Origin: a bacterium
Lineage (GTDB): Bacteria; UBP6; UBA1177
Direction of reading: 5' to 3'
NCBI GenBank assembly: GCA_016290135.1
Contig: JAEESW010000019.1
Location: 1-43,931, forward strand
DNA: 43,931 nucleotides
Positions 1 through 8,949 of the stretch are shown here, in pieces. The notes beneath the pieces were generated by a model. That model searched no databases, was not told the origin of the DNA, and was given only the letters and a program-made list of their open reading frames with translations. Made by a program: the position numbers and the translations under genes. The number at the start of each line of letters is the position of its first letter. The stretch's first letter is position 1.

Positions 1-794
1 TTTGCAATAGCCGCACGTTCTTCAAGCGGAAGAAAGATATCTTTGTTACGCGTCAGTTTCACTTCGATCCCTTCGTAGTTTTTCGAAAGTTTTTCTATTT
101 TTTTCGCAAGTCTGAAAACGACATCCTTTTCATAAAGTTTGCCTGATATCGCCCCCGGATCTTTGCCGCCGTGTCCCGGATCGATAACTATTATCTTTTT
201 CTTCTTAGCTTTGCTTTCCGTTTTAACAGTCTGCTTTTCAGCCACTTTTTTAGGCGCTGCCGCCTTTTCCGGCCCCTGTTTTGCCTTGTTCCCGACTGCT
301 GCGGGCGCCTTTTCAGGAGCCTTTTCGGCAACTTTTTCAGGAGTCCTTTCGCCGTAGTAGTCTATGACGATCCTCCACGGTTCTTCCATTTCGACCACGT
401 TGTAGCTTTCGACCTTTCCTGTTTCGATAACGATCCTTATGCCGTTCTCGCGCTTTCCGAGCCTGATCTTTTTCAGGAACGAATCATACTTCACATCCGG
501 CAGAACGAATCCGGAAGCGTCAACGCCGGCAAGATCGATGTATATCCTGTTCGTCGCGCCGTCTTTCAGCAGGTTGTATTTGTACGTCACTTTTTCGCTC
601 GGATAAAGCGCGACACGCACTGAACTTTCTCCCGGCCAGACCTTTATATCGTTGAGCTTTTTGACACTTTTTGAAGCATTTGAGAGATCAGAGATCAGCT
701 GGTCCAAAGAGTCCATGTCGGAATCGCTCAAAGAACTCTGGGCAAAAGCGGAAAAAAACAAAAAAAGAACGATGAAGAACAAACGGTGTTTCAT
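1..794 (-). CDS. N-acetylmuramoyl-L-alanine amidase with AMIN domain (3' end outside window)
   Basis: Zinc-dependent cell-wall amidase that cuts the bond between N-acetylmuramic acid and the stem peptide in the periplasm. The visible 264 codons begin with a signal peptide ending SAFAQS, then an AMIN-like beta domain (about residues 45-135) of the kind that targets such amidases to envelope sites. A low-complexity Ala/Pro/Lys/Glu linker (about 140-190) follows, then the start of an Amidase_3 domain with VIDPGHGGKDPGA, whose His is a zinc ligand, and a Glu in LYEKDVV that fits the second ligand. The frame runs off the left edge, so the remaining ligands and C-terminus are unseen. The ATG lies 3 nt after the stop of the barrel gene, so translation is probably coupled. 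The family is clear; AmiC versus LytC subtype is not. Confidence 0.9.
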   Translation of the reverse strand, partial: MKHRLFFIVLFLFFSAFAQSSLSDSDMDSLDQLISDLSNASKSVKKLNDIKVWPGESSVRVALYPSEKVTYKYNLLKDGATNRIYIDLAGVDASGFVLPDVKYDSFLKKIRLGKRENGIRIVIETGKVESYNVVEMEEPWRIVIDYYGERTPEKVAEKAPEKAPAAVGNKAKQGPEKAAAPKKVAEKQTVKTESKAKKKKIIVIDPGHGGKDPGAISGKLYEKDVVFRLAKKIEKLSKNYEGIEVKLTRNKDIFLPLEERAAIA

Positions 795-797
795 CGG

Positions 798-2201
798 TTA
801 GAACCTGACTCCTGCAAATCCGCCTATCGAGAAACAGTTGAAATAGCTGTAGGATCCGGCATAATCACGATCCTCGACGAGATACCATTTTGAAGCAGCG
901 CTGGCTCCGAGACTGAAATATCTGTTGAGATAATAGGTTATCGAAGCTCTGTAGTACGGTCTGTTCCTGAGCATCCTTCCCTCTTCGCCCAAAGACTGGA
1001 AGGTCATCAGGAAATCGATAGCCAGGGAATCGAAGAAGAACATGTCGGTAAAAATGTTTATTTGGTAGTTGTTGTATTTTTTCGCCTCATAGTTGTAGAG
1101 CTTGTTGTGCTCGAACGAACCTCCGATCGAGAAAGTTCCGGTTATGTCGAAAACAAGATCAAGGTAGTAACCGCCTGTCCAGTCCTTTCCTCTTCCGGCA
1201 TAACTCATGAGATACTGCGACTTTGTGGTGGGTGTAGCAAGGGTCGATCTGCCCTGACCTTTGTAATATTCCCTTTCGATATCGTAGAACGTGTTGAAAT
1301 ACGACGGGACATAGTCCGCCTCCATCGCCCTCGCCTCCCAGCGGCTCAGGATCTGGATGTCCGTGCTTCCCGGGAACATGAGTTTGTGCTTTGCACCGAA
1401 ATGCATTCCGAATCCTGCATCGACGATCTTGTTCATATCGGAATAGAGCGTCAGCTGATAGTATTTCATAGCAAAGAGACGGAAGGAGATATCGAATCCG
1501 AAGATCTGGAAGTTCGAATCGGTGATCTCGCGGCCGTAATCGTTGTCGGTCTTTCCCGTTATCTGGTCAGGTGAAAAAATGTCGGCGAAATATGATGCGC
1601 CGATCTCGAGGTTGTTGCCGTAACTCTCTTTCATAAAACTTATCGGCTTGACATAGATCCTTCCTCCGATGACATTGGGCGGAGTGACGTCATCCATGAA
1701 AAAATCGAGTCCGGCATAGTCCGTATTTATCTCAAGATTGACTCCGCGCTGAGGATGGTAAAGCCTGAGATCGCCGAAGTAAGCTCCGACGATCGAGCCG
1801 TTGCCGACATAGCGGTTTTTCTGCTCGCCGAAGTAGAAATAGAACATATCGCCTGAATGGCCGTAGTGAAAATAATTGAGAATGGAAACCCAGTCCCGCG
1901 CATCATCCCAGTCTTCTTTCGGGAAGATCTTTGCAGTCGTCGGGATATCGTCGTCATTTCTGAGGATGAATCTCACAGGCAGTCCGACACCGAAACCGAG
2001 GGATGAAAACTCGAAAGAACCGTATAGATCAAGTTCGAGGAGCAGTGAACTGCCCTGATAAGACGGGAACAGAGCACCTCCGAAGCTGATCCCCTTTCTG
2101 AATCTGCCGTAGGCCTCGTTCGGATCGAAATCGACCGCGGCCGCAGCTGAAAAAGATGCAAGGATCAGGAAAAACAAAAATATTCTCCGCATGTTTTTCA
2201 T
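798..2201 (-). CDS. Predicted outer-membrane beta-barrel protein
   Basis: No named family recognised. The 467-residue product has an N-terminal signal peptide (hydrophobic IFLFFLILASFSAAAA), then a long run of alternating aromatic/polar stretches without any helical membrane segment, and ends in GFAGVRF. A terminal Phe is the usual signal for assembly by the BAM complex, so an outer-membrane barrel is the best reading. An open frame extends upstream to a TTG at 2213, but the ATG at 2201 has GGAG eight bases before it and is preferred. The gene sits 16 bp after the diguanylate cyclase and 3 bp before the amidase, so all three are probably one transcript. The barrel could be a pore, an enzyme or an anchor; the sequence does not say. 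Confidence 0.75.
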   Translation of the reverse strand: MKNMRRIFLFFLILASFSAAAAVDFDPNEAYGRFRKGISFGGALFPSYQGSSLLLELDLYGSFEFSSLGFGVGLPVRFILRNDDDIPTTAKIFPKEDWDDARDWVSILNYFHYGHSGDMFYFYFGEQKNRYVGNGSIVGAYFGDLRLYHPQRGVNLEINTDYAGLDFFMDDVTPPNVIGGRIYVKPISFMKESYGNNLEIGASYFADIFSPDQITGKTDNDYGREITDSNFQIFGFDISFRLFAMKYYQLTLYSDMNKIVDAGFGMHFGAKHKLMFPGSTDIQILSRWEARAMEADYVPSYFNTFYDIEREYYKGQGRSTLATPTTKSQYLMSYAGRGKDWTGGYYLDLVFDITGTFSIGGSFEHNKLYNYEAKKYNNYQINIFTDMFFFDSLAIDFLMTFQSLGEEGRMLRNRPYYRASITYYLNRYFSLGASAASKWYLVEDRDYAGSYSYFNCFSIGGFAGVRF

Positions 2202-2217
2202 AATATTCTCCAATCCA

Positions 2218-5200
2218 TCAAATTTCGAACTCTGAAAAATTGTCGGGTTCTATCTTTTCAAAAGTGTAGAAACCGTTCACAGCGGCAAATTCGCTGCTGC
2301 TGAGCATACCGTTTATATCTTCGGGAGTATCCGGCACTTTGTCGCCCGGAACGATGAAGGTAGCCATATCGCGCCCCTGGTGTTTCGAATTGTAGAGCGC
2401 CAGATCCGCCAGCGTTATGATGTTCTCGAATGTCAGAAGTTTGGGTTCACCGGAAAAGAACGGCAGGAAAACGACACCCATAGACACCGTTATCCAAAGA
2501 GTCGTACCGCTCTGCAGATAAAAAGGATGCATCTCTATCGCCTTTCTCACTTTTCTTGCGACCTCGAACATTTTCTTGATCGGGATATTCTTCAGCACGA
2601 TAAGGAACTCTTCTCCGCCCCATCTGATAAGGATATCGTCGGCACGTACCGAATCCTGCATTATCTGGGCGACACCTTTCAGGACCATGTCTCCGGCATC
2701 GTGCCCGTAGAGGTCATTGACGCGCTTGAAGTGGTCGATATCCATCATCATGACACCATAGACAAGATCGTTTTTCTCGAACAGATTCCGGTTGTCCATA
2801 AGGTGTATCTTGCGGTCGCGCGACTCGATGAAACGCCTGATCTTGCGCTCTTCGACTTCAAACATGTAGCGCCTGTTCATAAGTCCTGTCAGCGGATCCT
2901 TCATAACAGCTTCCTTGAGCGTGTTGTTCTTCATCTGGAGCTCCGCAGTCTTTTCGTCGATAAGGCGGTTGATCTCGGCCTTCCGCGCCGCTTTGAGACG
3001 CTTGTTCATGAACACCGTGACCGCAACAAGGAGAATGAAAATGAACGGAACTGACACAACAAAACCCTGGCTCTGGTAAAATGCAGGTCTCATATTGAGG
3101 ACAAGCCTTTTTTCGCTGAATCTCGAAGGATCCCCGGCACGGTATGCGCGGACTGAAAACTCATGAAGACCATTCTGTATATTGCTCAGCGATACCGACC
3201 TTTCAGCCTTTTCTTTTCCGAGATGCTCTTTGTCGAAAAAGCGGTCAAAAACAATACCGCCGGCACCTGAAAAGAAAGGAGCGGAATAGGAGATCTTCAG
3301 ATTTTTCACCGAAGGAGGCAGTGTTATTTTGCCGGAATCATCAGGAAAATATTTTGTCCCGTCACTGTCTGTTACGCTTTCGATAGTGATCTCCGGAACG
3401 AAACTGAAGTCCTCTTTGAAATTCGTATCGAAAGCCGCGACCCCTTTCATCATCGGGACATAGAGGGCTCCACCGTACACAGCTGCATCCGAAGCCCTTC
3501 TTTCGGCACATTCGACCGAAGTCATACCGTCCTTTTTCCCGTAAACGACGACCGGTACTTCCGCACACTGACCGCTGACGAAACAGTCGGTATCTTTTCC
3601 TTTTACCGAAGCGATCCCTTCATTCGTCATGATCCAGAAATTGCCGTTTTCGTCTTCCGAGACCGAATGTACCGCCGCTTTGCCGTCGAGTCCTGACAGA
3701 GGGAATGTTATTGCGTCTTTCTCTACAGCTATGGTGATATAGTTGTCAAGAGTAACGATCCATATCCGCTGCCTTGAATCAACGAATCCTCTTTTCACAA
3801 AGACATCCTTTTTCCAAAGAGCCAGGGGGGTAAAAGCGTTGCTTTCTTCAAGTCTGAAGACACCGCTCCGCTTCGTAACGATGAAAATCTTTCCTTCATA
3901 GCCGATGATATCAACGATCTCCGCATCGGCATCCGGCAGCATGAGCCTTTCTGCGGTCTTGTCGTTTCTGAAAAGGAACAGGACACCGTTCATGGAAATG
4001 TCGTTCATCCAGACGTTTCCGTCGGCATCGCTGAAAAACACGTCCGATGAAACAGGGAAAAGATCGTCTTCACTCGTGTATATCTCTTTTACAGGCTTGA
4101 AAGTTTTGTCGGGCTGCATGATAAAAAGTCCGGACGACTTCGAAGAAGCCCAGAGATTATTTAGTTTATCGACAAAAATATTGTCGAAGACCGACTCGCT
4201 TACAAGTTTTTCTCCAAGCTCTCCAAGATCTCCGAATCCGAAGATCCCGTTTTTCGTATTGACAAAAACATCGTCCGAAGCCGCAGCGACGGAAACGCTT
4301 TCATCTTCGAAAGAGATCCCGTAGAAAGCACTTTTTCTGGCGATGCAGAAACCTTGCGTTGAAGTTCCGAACCAGACTTGCCCTTCATTGTCGCGTATCG
4401 AAGCAGTGACCGCTCCGCCGAAAGGCCACGACACGATCTCGTCATAAAAAAGACCCGACTTTTCCGTTCCGATCCAAATCCTGCCGGAATCAGCGGTTTC
4501 AAGCACTGTGACATCCGGCCACGGCACTTTTTCACCGGCGTATGAAATTGAAACTTCGCCGTTTTCGATGAGATAGTAACCGTTTCTGCCGCCGGCATAA
4601 ATACTGTTTTCAGCCTCTTCCGCAAAAGCGGAAATCGAATCTTCGAGATAGTCGATCTGAACGAATCTTTCGCTTTTCTCTTTCATGTAGTAGACGCCGT
4701 TTTCCGTTCCGAGCCACACTGTTCCGTTGCTGCTGATAAAAATTTTGTTGACGTTTTTCGTGCCGAGACGCGAATTTTCGGGAGTGAACCATTCTATAAA
4801 TCCTTTCGCAGAAGCAACGAAAACACCTTTTCCCGGGACCGCTCCGTAGACAAGAGCCCCGTTTTTGTCATAAGTTATTGATTTTACAGGAACATTACCC
4901 AATTTATCTATATTTTTGAAAGAAATCGCTTCGAACTTGTTCAAGTCAACAGTCCAAAGCCCCAGGTCCGTCGCGATATAACCAGTTCCGGTTCCGTCAG
5001 AAACGAAATCGTTTATCGTGTTCGTCGGGATGCCTTCAAGCCTGCCGCCTTCGGGAAGAACAAATCCGTTTCCGTCGAATCTTGAAATCGTGTTCCTTCC
5101 GACGACGAACATATATCCCTGAGCATTTTTGGAAAATGCGACCACCTGATTTTGAGGAAGACCTTGTGAAGAATCATAACAGTCGAAACAGTGACCGTAG

Positions 5201-5274
5201 ACACACGGCATCGTTTTTGCGGACACGGAAACAAAAAGAGCAAAAACAAATAAAAACCAAACAATTTTTTTCAT
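2218..5274 (-). CDS. Two-component-regulator-propeller diguanylate cyclase (membrane sensor, GGDEF)
   Basis: A 1018-residue sensor enzyme predicted to make cyclic di-GMP in the cytoplasm in response to a periplasmic signal. Order: signal peptide or anchor (1-20); periplasmic beta-propeller repeats of the Reg_prop type, with the typical opening SSQGLPQNQVV; a Y_Y_Y-like beta-sandwich (about 630-730); one membrane segment (about 737-756); a short coiled coil (757-791); and a GGDEF domain from KDPLTGLMNRR at 792. The active-site motif is GGEEF (886-890), the metal-binding MDIDHFK lies near 845, and RADD (877-880) five residues before GGEEF is an intact RxxD inhibitory site, so product feedback is expected. 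An in-frame TTG exists at 5280; the ATG at 5274 is the natural start. Output probably concerns the envelope, given the co-directional barrel and amidase downstream. Confidence 0.9.
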   Translation of the reverse strand: MKKIVWFLFVFALFVSVSAKTMPCVYGHCFDCYDSSQGLPQNQVVAFSKNAQGYMFVVGRNTISRFDGNGFVLPEGGRLEGIPTNTINDFVSDGTGTGYIATDLGLWTVDLNKFEAISFKNIDKLGNVPVKSITYDKNGALVYGAVPGKGVFVASAKGFIEWFTPENSRLGTKNVNKIFISSNGTVWLGTENGVYYMKEKSERFVQIDYLEDSISAFAEEAENSIYAGGRNGYYLIENGEVSISYAGEKVPWPDVTVLETADSGRIWIGTEKSGLFYDEIVSWPFGGAVTASIRDNEGQVWFGTSTQGFCIARKSAFYGISFEDESVSVAAASDDVFVNTKNGIFGFGDLGELGEKLVSESVFDNIFVDKLNNLWASSKSSGLFIMQPDKTFKPVKEIYTSEDDLFPVSSDVFFSDADGNVWMNDISMNGVLFLFRNDKTAERLMLPDADAEIVDIIGYEGKIFIVTKRSGVFRLEESNAFTPLALWKKDVFVKRGFVDSRQRIWIVTLDNYITIAVEKDAITFPLSGLDGKAAVHSVSEDENGNFWIMTNEGIASVKGKDTDCFVSGQCAEVPVVVYGKKDGMTSVECAERRASDAAVYGGALYVPMMKGVAAFDTNFKEDFSFVPEITIESVTDSDGTKYFPDDSGKITLPPSVKNLKISYSAPFFSGAGGIVFDRFFDKEHLGKEKAERSVSLSNIQNGLHEFSVRAYRAGDPSRFSEKRLVLNMRPAFYQSQGFVVSVPFIFILLVAVTVFMNKRLKAARKAEINRLIDEKTAELQMKNNTLKEAVMKDPLTGLMNRRYMFEVEERKIRRFIESRDRKIHLMDNRNLFEKNDLVYGVMMMDIDHFKRVNDLYGHDAGDMVLKGVAQIMQDSVRADDILIRWGGEEFLIVLKNIPIKKMFEVARKVRKAIEMHPFYLQSGTTLWITVSMGVVFLPFFSGEPKLLTFENIITLADLALYNSKHQGRDMATFIVPGDKVPDTPEDINGMLSSSEFAAVNGFYTFEKIEPDNFSEFEI

Positions 5275-5326
5275 TATCAAAATTCCAAAATCACACCGTT
5301 AGACAGCAAAACGTAAAAAACGGCGC

Positions 5327-5355
5327 AAAATAGCACACAATGAGAAATCTAACAA
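5327..5355 (-). promoter_or_regulatory. Candidate sigma70-type promoter for the GGDEF gene
   Basis: On the minus strand TTGTTA (5355-5350), a 17-bp spacer and TATTTT (5332-5327) lie 53 bp before the ATG. Both boxes match the bacterial consensus at four or five positions. In such AT-rich DNA chance matches are common. Confidence 0.4.
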
Positions 5356-5405
5356 GAAAAAACCACAAATAATAAATAAAAATTTTATTGGAAAAAGAAA
5401 AGAAT

Positions 5406-5482
5406 TGGTAGCGGGAGAGTGATTCGAACACTCGACCTGCGGGATATGAGTCCGCTGCTCTAGCCACCTGAGCTATCCCGCC
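5406..5482 (-). tRNA. tRNA with CAT anticodon (probably elongator Met)
   Basis: A complete cloverleaf reads on the minus strand: acceptor GGCGGGA/TCCCGCT (first pair G-U), D-stem GCTC/GAGC, T-arm GAGTG-TTCGAAT-CACTC, discriminator A and an encoded CCA (5408-5406). The anticodon CAT is at 5448-5446. The anticodon stem is GCGGA/CCCGC, with an A-C mismatch next to the loop. It lacks the initiator hallmarks (unpaired 1-72 and three G-C pairs flanking the loop). Elongator Met is favoured by overall resemblance; Ile2, where C34 is modified to lysidine, cannot be excluded from sequence alone. Confidence 0.92.
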
Positions 5483-5540
5483 ACACAGGACGGCGGGTAG
5501 TTTAGGAAAAAAAATTCGGAAGTCAAGTTTTTTTTAATCA

Positions 5541-5617
5541 ATGGTAACGTGACGCCGTAACGAAGTCACGCCGTGATGACGAAACATGACGACGAAACGA
5601 CGTAACGACGTTACGAT
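5541..5617. repeat. Intergenic ACG-rich low-complexity repeat with small hairpins
   Basis: The stretch is made of short variants of the words GTAACG, GTGACG, CACG and GACGAAAC. It contains inverted pairs CGTGAC (5548-5553)/GTCACG (5565-5570) and CGTAAC-gac-GTTACG (5601-5615). The second hairpin follows the pepT stop by two bases and could slow transcription, but there is no U-tract. A related word pattern occurs at 37831-37855 after another minus-strand gene. Confidence 0.5.
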
Positions 5618-6865
5618 TTATTTGATGTTCTCAACGATTTTTACAGTGACAGCCGATGCGAGCGCGATGTCTTCGAGAGCGACCCACTCTTTCTGAGAAT
5701 GGAAGTTTACGCCGCCTGCGAAGATGTTCGGACACGGAAGTCCCATGAAGGAAAGTCTTGCGCCGTCGGTTCCGCCGCGGATAGGTTCTACCTGCGGGGT
5801 CGCGCCGAGATCTTCTATCGCCTTTTTGACATATTCGTAAACCACCATGTTGTCCTTCATGACTTCGTACATGTTGAGGTAGCTTTCGGTGAAGACCGGT
5901 GTTACCTGGAGACGCGGCTCTTCAGCCTTGAGGACTTCGATGATGTTGAGGATGATCTTTTCTTCGCGTTCGATGTCTTCGCGAACGAAACTTCTGAGGA
6001 TCATGCTGATAGTGACTTCCTCGCTGCCGCCGCTGATGCCTACGATGTGGATGAAAGGCTCTCTGCCGCAGGTCCTTTCAGGCGACATCGTCTTCGGGAG
6101 CATATCGATGAATTTTCCTGCGTAACGGATCGCATTGACCATTTTGTCCTTTGCATATCCGGGGTGGATCGAAACGCCGCGCAGTGTAACTTTTGCCGAA
6201 AAAGCGTTGAAATTTTCGTAATTTACTTCGTAAGGAGCACCGCCGTCGAGCGTGTAAGCGAAGTCAGCGTCGACTTTCTGAAGGTTGATCTTGTCGACAC
6301 CGCGTCCGATCTCTTCGTCGGGCGTGAAGCAGATCCTGATCTCGGGGTGTTTGATCTCGGGGTGTTTGCCGAGATATTCGACCATCGACATGATCGCCGC
6401 AACGCCTGCTTTGTCGTCTGCACCGAGAAGCGTCGTGCCGTCGGAAGTGATGATCGTGTCGCCGATGCAGTCGGAAAGATGCTCGGTATCAGCCGGATCG
6501 ATGACCGTGCCGCCTTTAAGATTTAAGACCTTTCCATCGTATTTTTCGTGGATAACGGGCTGAACGCCTTCGCCTTTGCAGTCAAGAGCGACATCCATGT
6601 GAGCGATGAAAGCGACTTTTTTGGTAATTCCGCAGTTCGTAGCCATTTTTGCGTAGACATAGCCGTTCTCATCCATTTCGGCATTGTCAAGACCGAGCGA
6701 TTTAAGCTCTTCGACAAGCTTTCTGCCGAGATTTTTCTCTTTCGGAGAAGAAGGACAGGTCTCGCTCTCTTCTACTGACTGCGTATCCTCTTTAACGTAG
6801 TCAAGAAAACGGTTCAACAAATTGGTTTCACTGAGGATTTTTGTTGCCAGCTGATCTCTTTTCAT
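5618..6865 (-). CDS. pepT: Peptidase T (tripeptide aminopeptidase)
   Basis: M20-family dizinc exopeptidase that removes the N-terminal residue from tripeptides in the cytoplasm. The 415-residue length is normal for PepT. Metal-site motifs are all present: AFIAHMDVA (first His and Asp), LLGADDKAGVA (bridging Asp), TPDEEIGRG (catalytic Glu and metal Glu), TLDGG (Asp ligand) and the late His in GGVNFHSQKEW. GGTDGARLS near the C-terminus is also typical. The frame is open to a TTG at 6880 and an ATG at 6877, but the ATG at 6865 gives MKRDQLATK and has GGAG six bases upstream. The gene stands alone behind its own promoter. Confidence 0.95.
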   Translation of the reverse strand: MKRDQLATKILSETNLLNRFLDYVKEDTQSVEESETCPSSPKEKNLGRKLVEELKSLGLDNAEMDENGYVYAKMATNCGITKKVAFIAHMDVALDCKGEGVQPVIHEKYDGKVLNLKGGTVIDPADTEHLSDCIGDTIITSDGTTLLGADDKAGVAAIMSMVEYLGKHPEIKHPEIRICFTPDEEIGRGVDKINLQKVDADFAYTLDGGAPYEVNYENFNAFSAKVTLRGVSIHPGYAKDKMVNAIRYAGKFIDMLPKTMSPERTCGREPFIHIVGISGGSEEVTISMILRSFVREDIEREEKIILNIIEVLKAEEPRLQVTPVFTESYLNMYEVMKDNMVVYEYVKKAIEDLGATPQVEPIRGGTDGARLSFMGLPCPNIFAGGVNFHSQKEWVALEDIALASAVTVKIVENIK

Positions 6866-6901
6866 AACGGACTCCATCAAAGTTAATAAAAAAACCGCGG
6901 T

Positions 6902-6929
6902 ATTATAGCCTGATTTAATTTTTTAACAA
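6902..6929 (-). promoter_or_regulatory. Promoter of pepT
   Basis: Minus-strand TTGTTA (6929-6924), a 16-bp spacer and a perfect TATAAT (6907-6902) end 36 bp before the preferred ATG. This is one of the two best promoter matches in the window. The remaining DNA up to 7107 is AT-rich and carries no gene I can recognise. Confidence 0.6.
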
Positions 6930-7107
6930 AAAAACGGCGGCAAAATGTAAGCGCAGAGAGAGCGGATAAAGCTTCCGCAAAGAAGTCTGGAGGCTGCCCT
7001 GCGATAAAAAAACACTTTTTTTAAATTTTTTTTGATCTTGAGTCAGAAAAAACGGCACTTTATGCAACTAAATATCTGTTATTAACTTTTTTTGTTGAGG
7101 TCTTTCC

Positions 7108-8868
7108 ATGAAGAAGTCAGTGATTTCAATGTTTTTTGTTGTTTTGCTCCTTTTGGTGGCTGCTTGTGACGGCGGTGCTGCCAAAAATGCTGACGGCGCC
7201 ATCGGTGATGACGGCTATTACGAGTCCGGTGAAAACGGCGGTTACAACGACAATTATGACACTGGAGATTCAAATGCTCCTTATCCGGAAGATTCGACGG
7301 ATACCGGATCATCTTATGAACCGGGTGCCGATCCGGCAGAACCCGGTTATGAAGACTGGGAAAGCAGTGACAGTGAGATGTCAGGAGACGATATGCCGAC
7401 TGAACCGGCTGAAGAACCGGCGCCGGGAGATCTTATCGAAAACGAATGGGTCGAGACCGCTGCCGAAAACACTTCGACTTTTTCTATCGACGTCGATACG
7501 GCAAGCTACACTCTGATCAGAAACTACCTTATGAACTACAATCAGATGCCGCCTAAAGACAGAGTCAGGATCGAAGAGATGGTCAACTATTTCGACTACG
7601 ACTATCCGCAGCCTGAAGAAGGAAGACCGTTCTCGGTAACGATGGAAATGGCCGATTCCCCATGGAATAATGAGACGAAACTCGTTATGTTCGGACTTCA
7701 GGGAAAGCAGCTTGCGGCGAATGAGATCCCTGTACAGAACCTGGTTTTTCTTATCGATGTTTCAGGTTCGATGTACGGTGACGACAGACTCGGTCTCCTC
7801 AAAAAATCGTTCAAAAAACTCGTTGAAAAGCTCAATAAAGACGACAAAGTTTCGATCGTAACCTACGCAGGTAACGCAGGAGTCATTCTTGATTCCGTAA
7901 GCGGCGACAAAAAAGACGAGATAATTTCGGCGATAGAGAATCTCGAAGCCGGCGGTTCGACTGCAGGGGCGGCCGGGATCAAGACCGCTTATACACTTGC
8001 TGAAAAGAACTACAGCAAAGACGCAAACAACAGAATAATCCTTGCGACCGACGGCGACTTCAATGTCGGGATCTCCAGCACTTCGGAACTCGTTGCATAT
8101 ATTGAACAGGAGAGGAACAAAGGCATCTATCTCACGATCTTAGGCTTCGGAATGGGCAACTATCAGGATGACAGGATGGAACAGCTCTCCAATGCCGGCA
8201 ACGGGAACTACTTTTATATCGACAGTGAAAAAGAATCTGACAAGGTCTTCACGGTCAACCTTATGGGAACGATGTTCACGATCGCGAAAGACGTCAAGCT
8301 TCAGGTCGTTTTCAACCCTGCAAAGATCGCAAAATACCGCCTTATCGGCTACGAGAACCGCGTCATGGCAAATGAAGACTTCAACGATGATACGAAAGAC
8401 GCTGGCGAGATCGGTGCAGGTCACAGAGTAACGGCATTCTATGAAGTATTTCTGGCTGAAAAACCGGCTGAAACTCCGGAAACCCCCGAAACCGATCCTG
8501 AAGAAGGCGAAGGACCGTCAGAACCGGCTCCTGATGAAGAAGATCCGGCAACGGAACCTGAGACCGCATTCGGCGAAGACGATTTCATAGTTCTCAAAAT
8601 GCGCTACAAAGAACCCGACGAAGATATCAGCAAGTATATGGATACAGTCATGACTTCGGCAAATATCCTCGCTGAAATGAGCCAGAATATGGGTTTTGCT
8701 TCATCCGTAGCGGAGTTCGGAATGCTTCTCAGAGACTCGAAATTCAAGGCGGATTCAAGCTATGACGCGGTCCTTGACCGTGCAAAGGCGAATATCGGCA
8801 AAGACACGCTCGGTTTCCGCGGCGAATTCCTTGAACTCGTAGAAAGAGCAAAAGCTCTGAGCAAATAG
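7108..8868 (+). CDS. VWA-domain lipoprotein, YfbK-like
   Basis: A 586-residue lipoprotein: signal peptide with lipobox VAAC (Cys20), a long acidic Gly/Asp/Glu/Pro linker (21-115), then the YfbK-type layout. A leading VWA-associated domain begins STFSIDVDTASY (about 123-190). A von Willebrand A domain follows with the metal-ion-dependent adhesion motif DVSGSM (217-222), the STAG threonine loop and ATDGDFN. The C-terminal DUF3520-like region is interrupted by a second acidic Pro/Glu insert. Proteins of this type are surface or periplasmic and bind partners through a divalent metal; the ligand is unknown. Start ATG has GAGG eleven bases upstream. The next gene is another acidic-linker lipoprotein in the same direction, 81 bp on. 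Confidence 0.88.
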   Translation: MKKSVISMFFVVLLLLVAACDGGAAKNADGAIGDDGYYESGENGGYNDNYDTGDSNAPYPEDSTDTGSSYEPGADPAEPGYEDWESSDSEMSGDDMPTEPAEEPAPGDLIENEWVETAAENTSTFSIDVDTASYTLIRNYLMNYNQMPPKDRVRIEEMVNYFDYDYPQPEEGRPFSVTMEMADSPWNNETKLVMFGLQGKQLAANEIPVQNLVFLIDVSGSMYGDDRLGLLKKSFKKLVEKLNKDDKVSIVTYAGNAGVILDSVSGDKKDEIISAIENLEAGGSTAGAAGIKTAYTLAEKNYSKDANNRIILATDGDFNVGISSTSELVAYIEQERNKGIYLTILGFGMGNYQDDRMEQLSNAGNGNYFYIDSEKESDKVFTVNLMGTMFTIAKDVKLQVVFNPAKIAKYRLIGYENRVMANEDFNDDTKDAGEIGAGHRVTAFYEVFLAEKPAETPETPETDPEEGEGPSEPAPDEEDPATEPETAFGEDDFIVLKMRYKEPDEDISKYMDTVMTSANILAEMSQNMGFASSVAEFGMLLRDSKFKADSSYDAVLDRAKANIGKDTLGFRGEFLELVERAKALSK

Positions 8869-8949
8869 GTTCTCAGTCTCAAAATCAACTCTTGCTTTTA
8901 AAAATCACCTTATTAAAGTAGCTTCAGTTCACTGTTTATGGAGATTGAA

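Noticed and set aside
2380-3054. 224-codon plus-strand open frame
   Set aside because: Antisense to the GGDEF domain; high His/Arg content typical of a reverse-frame shadow.
5699-6526. 275-codon plus-strand open frame
   Set aside because: Antisense shadow of pepT, with no recognisable domain.
6930-7107. Possible small RNA or gene in the spacer before the VWA lipoprotein
   Set aside because: No stable hairpin with a U-run and no open frame with a ribosome-binding site; only AT-rich promoter-like DNA.
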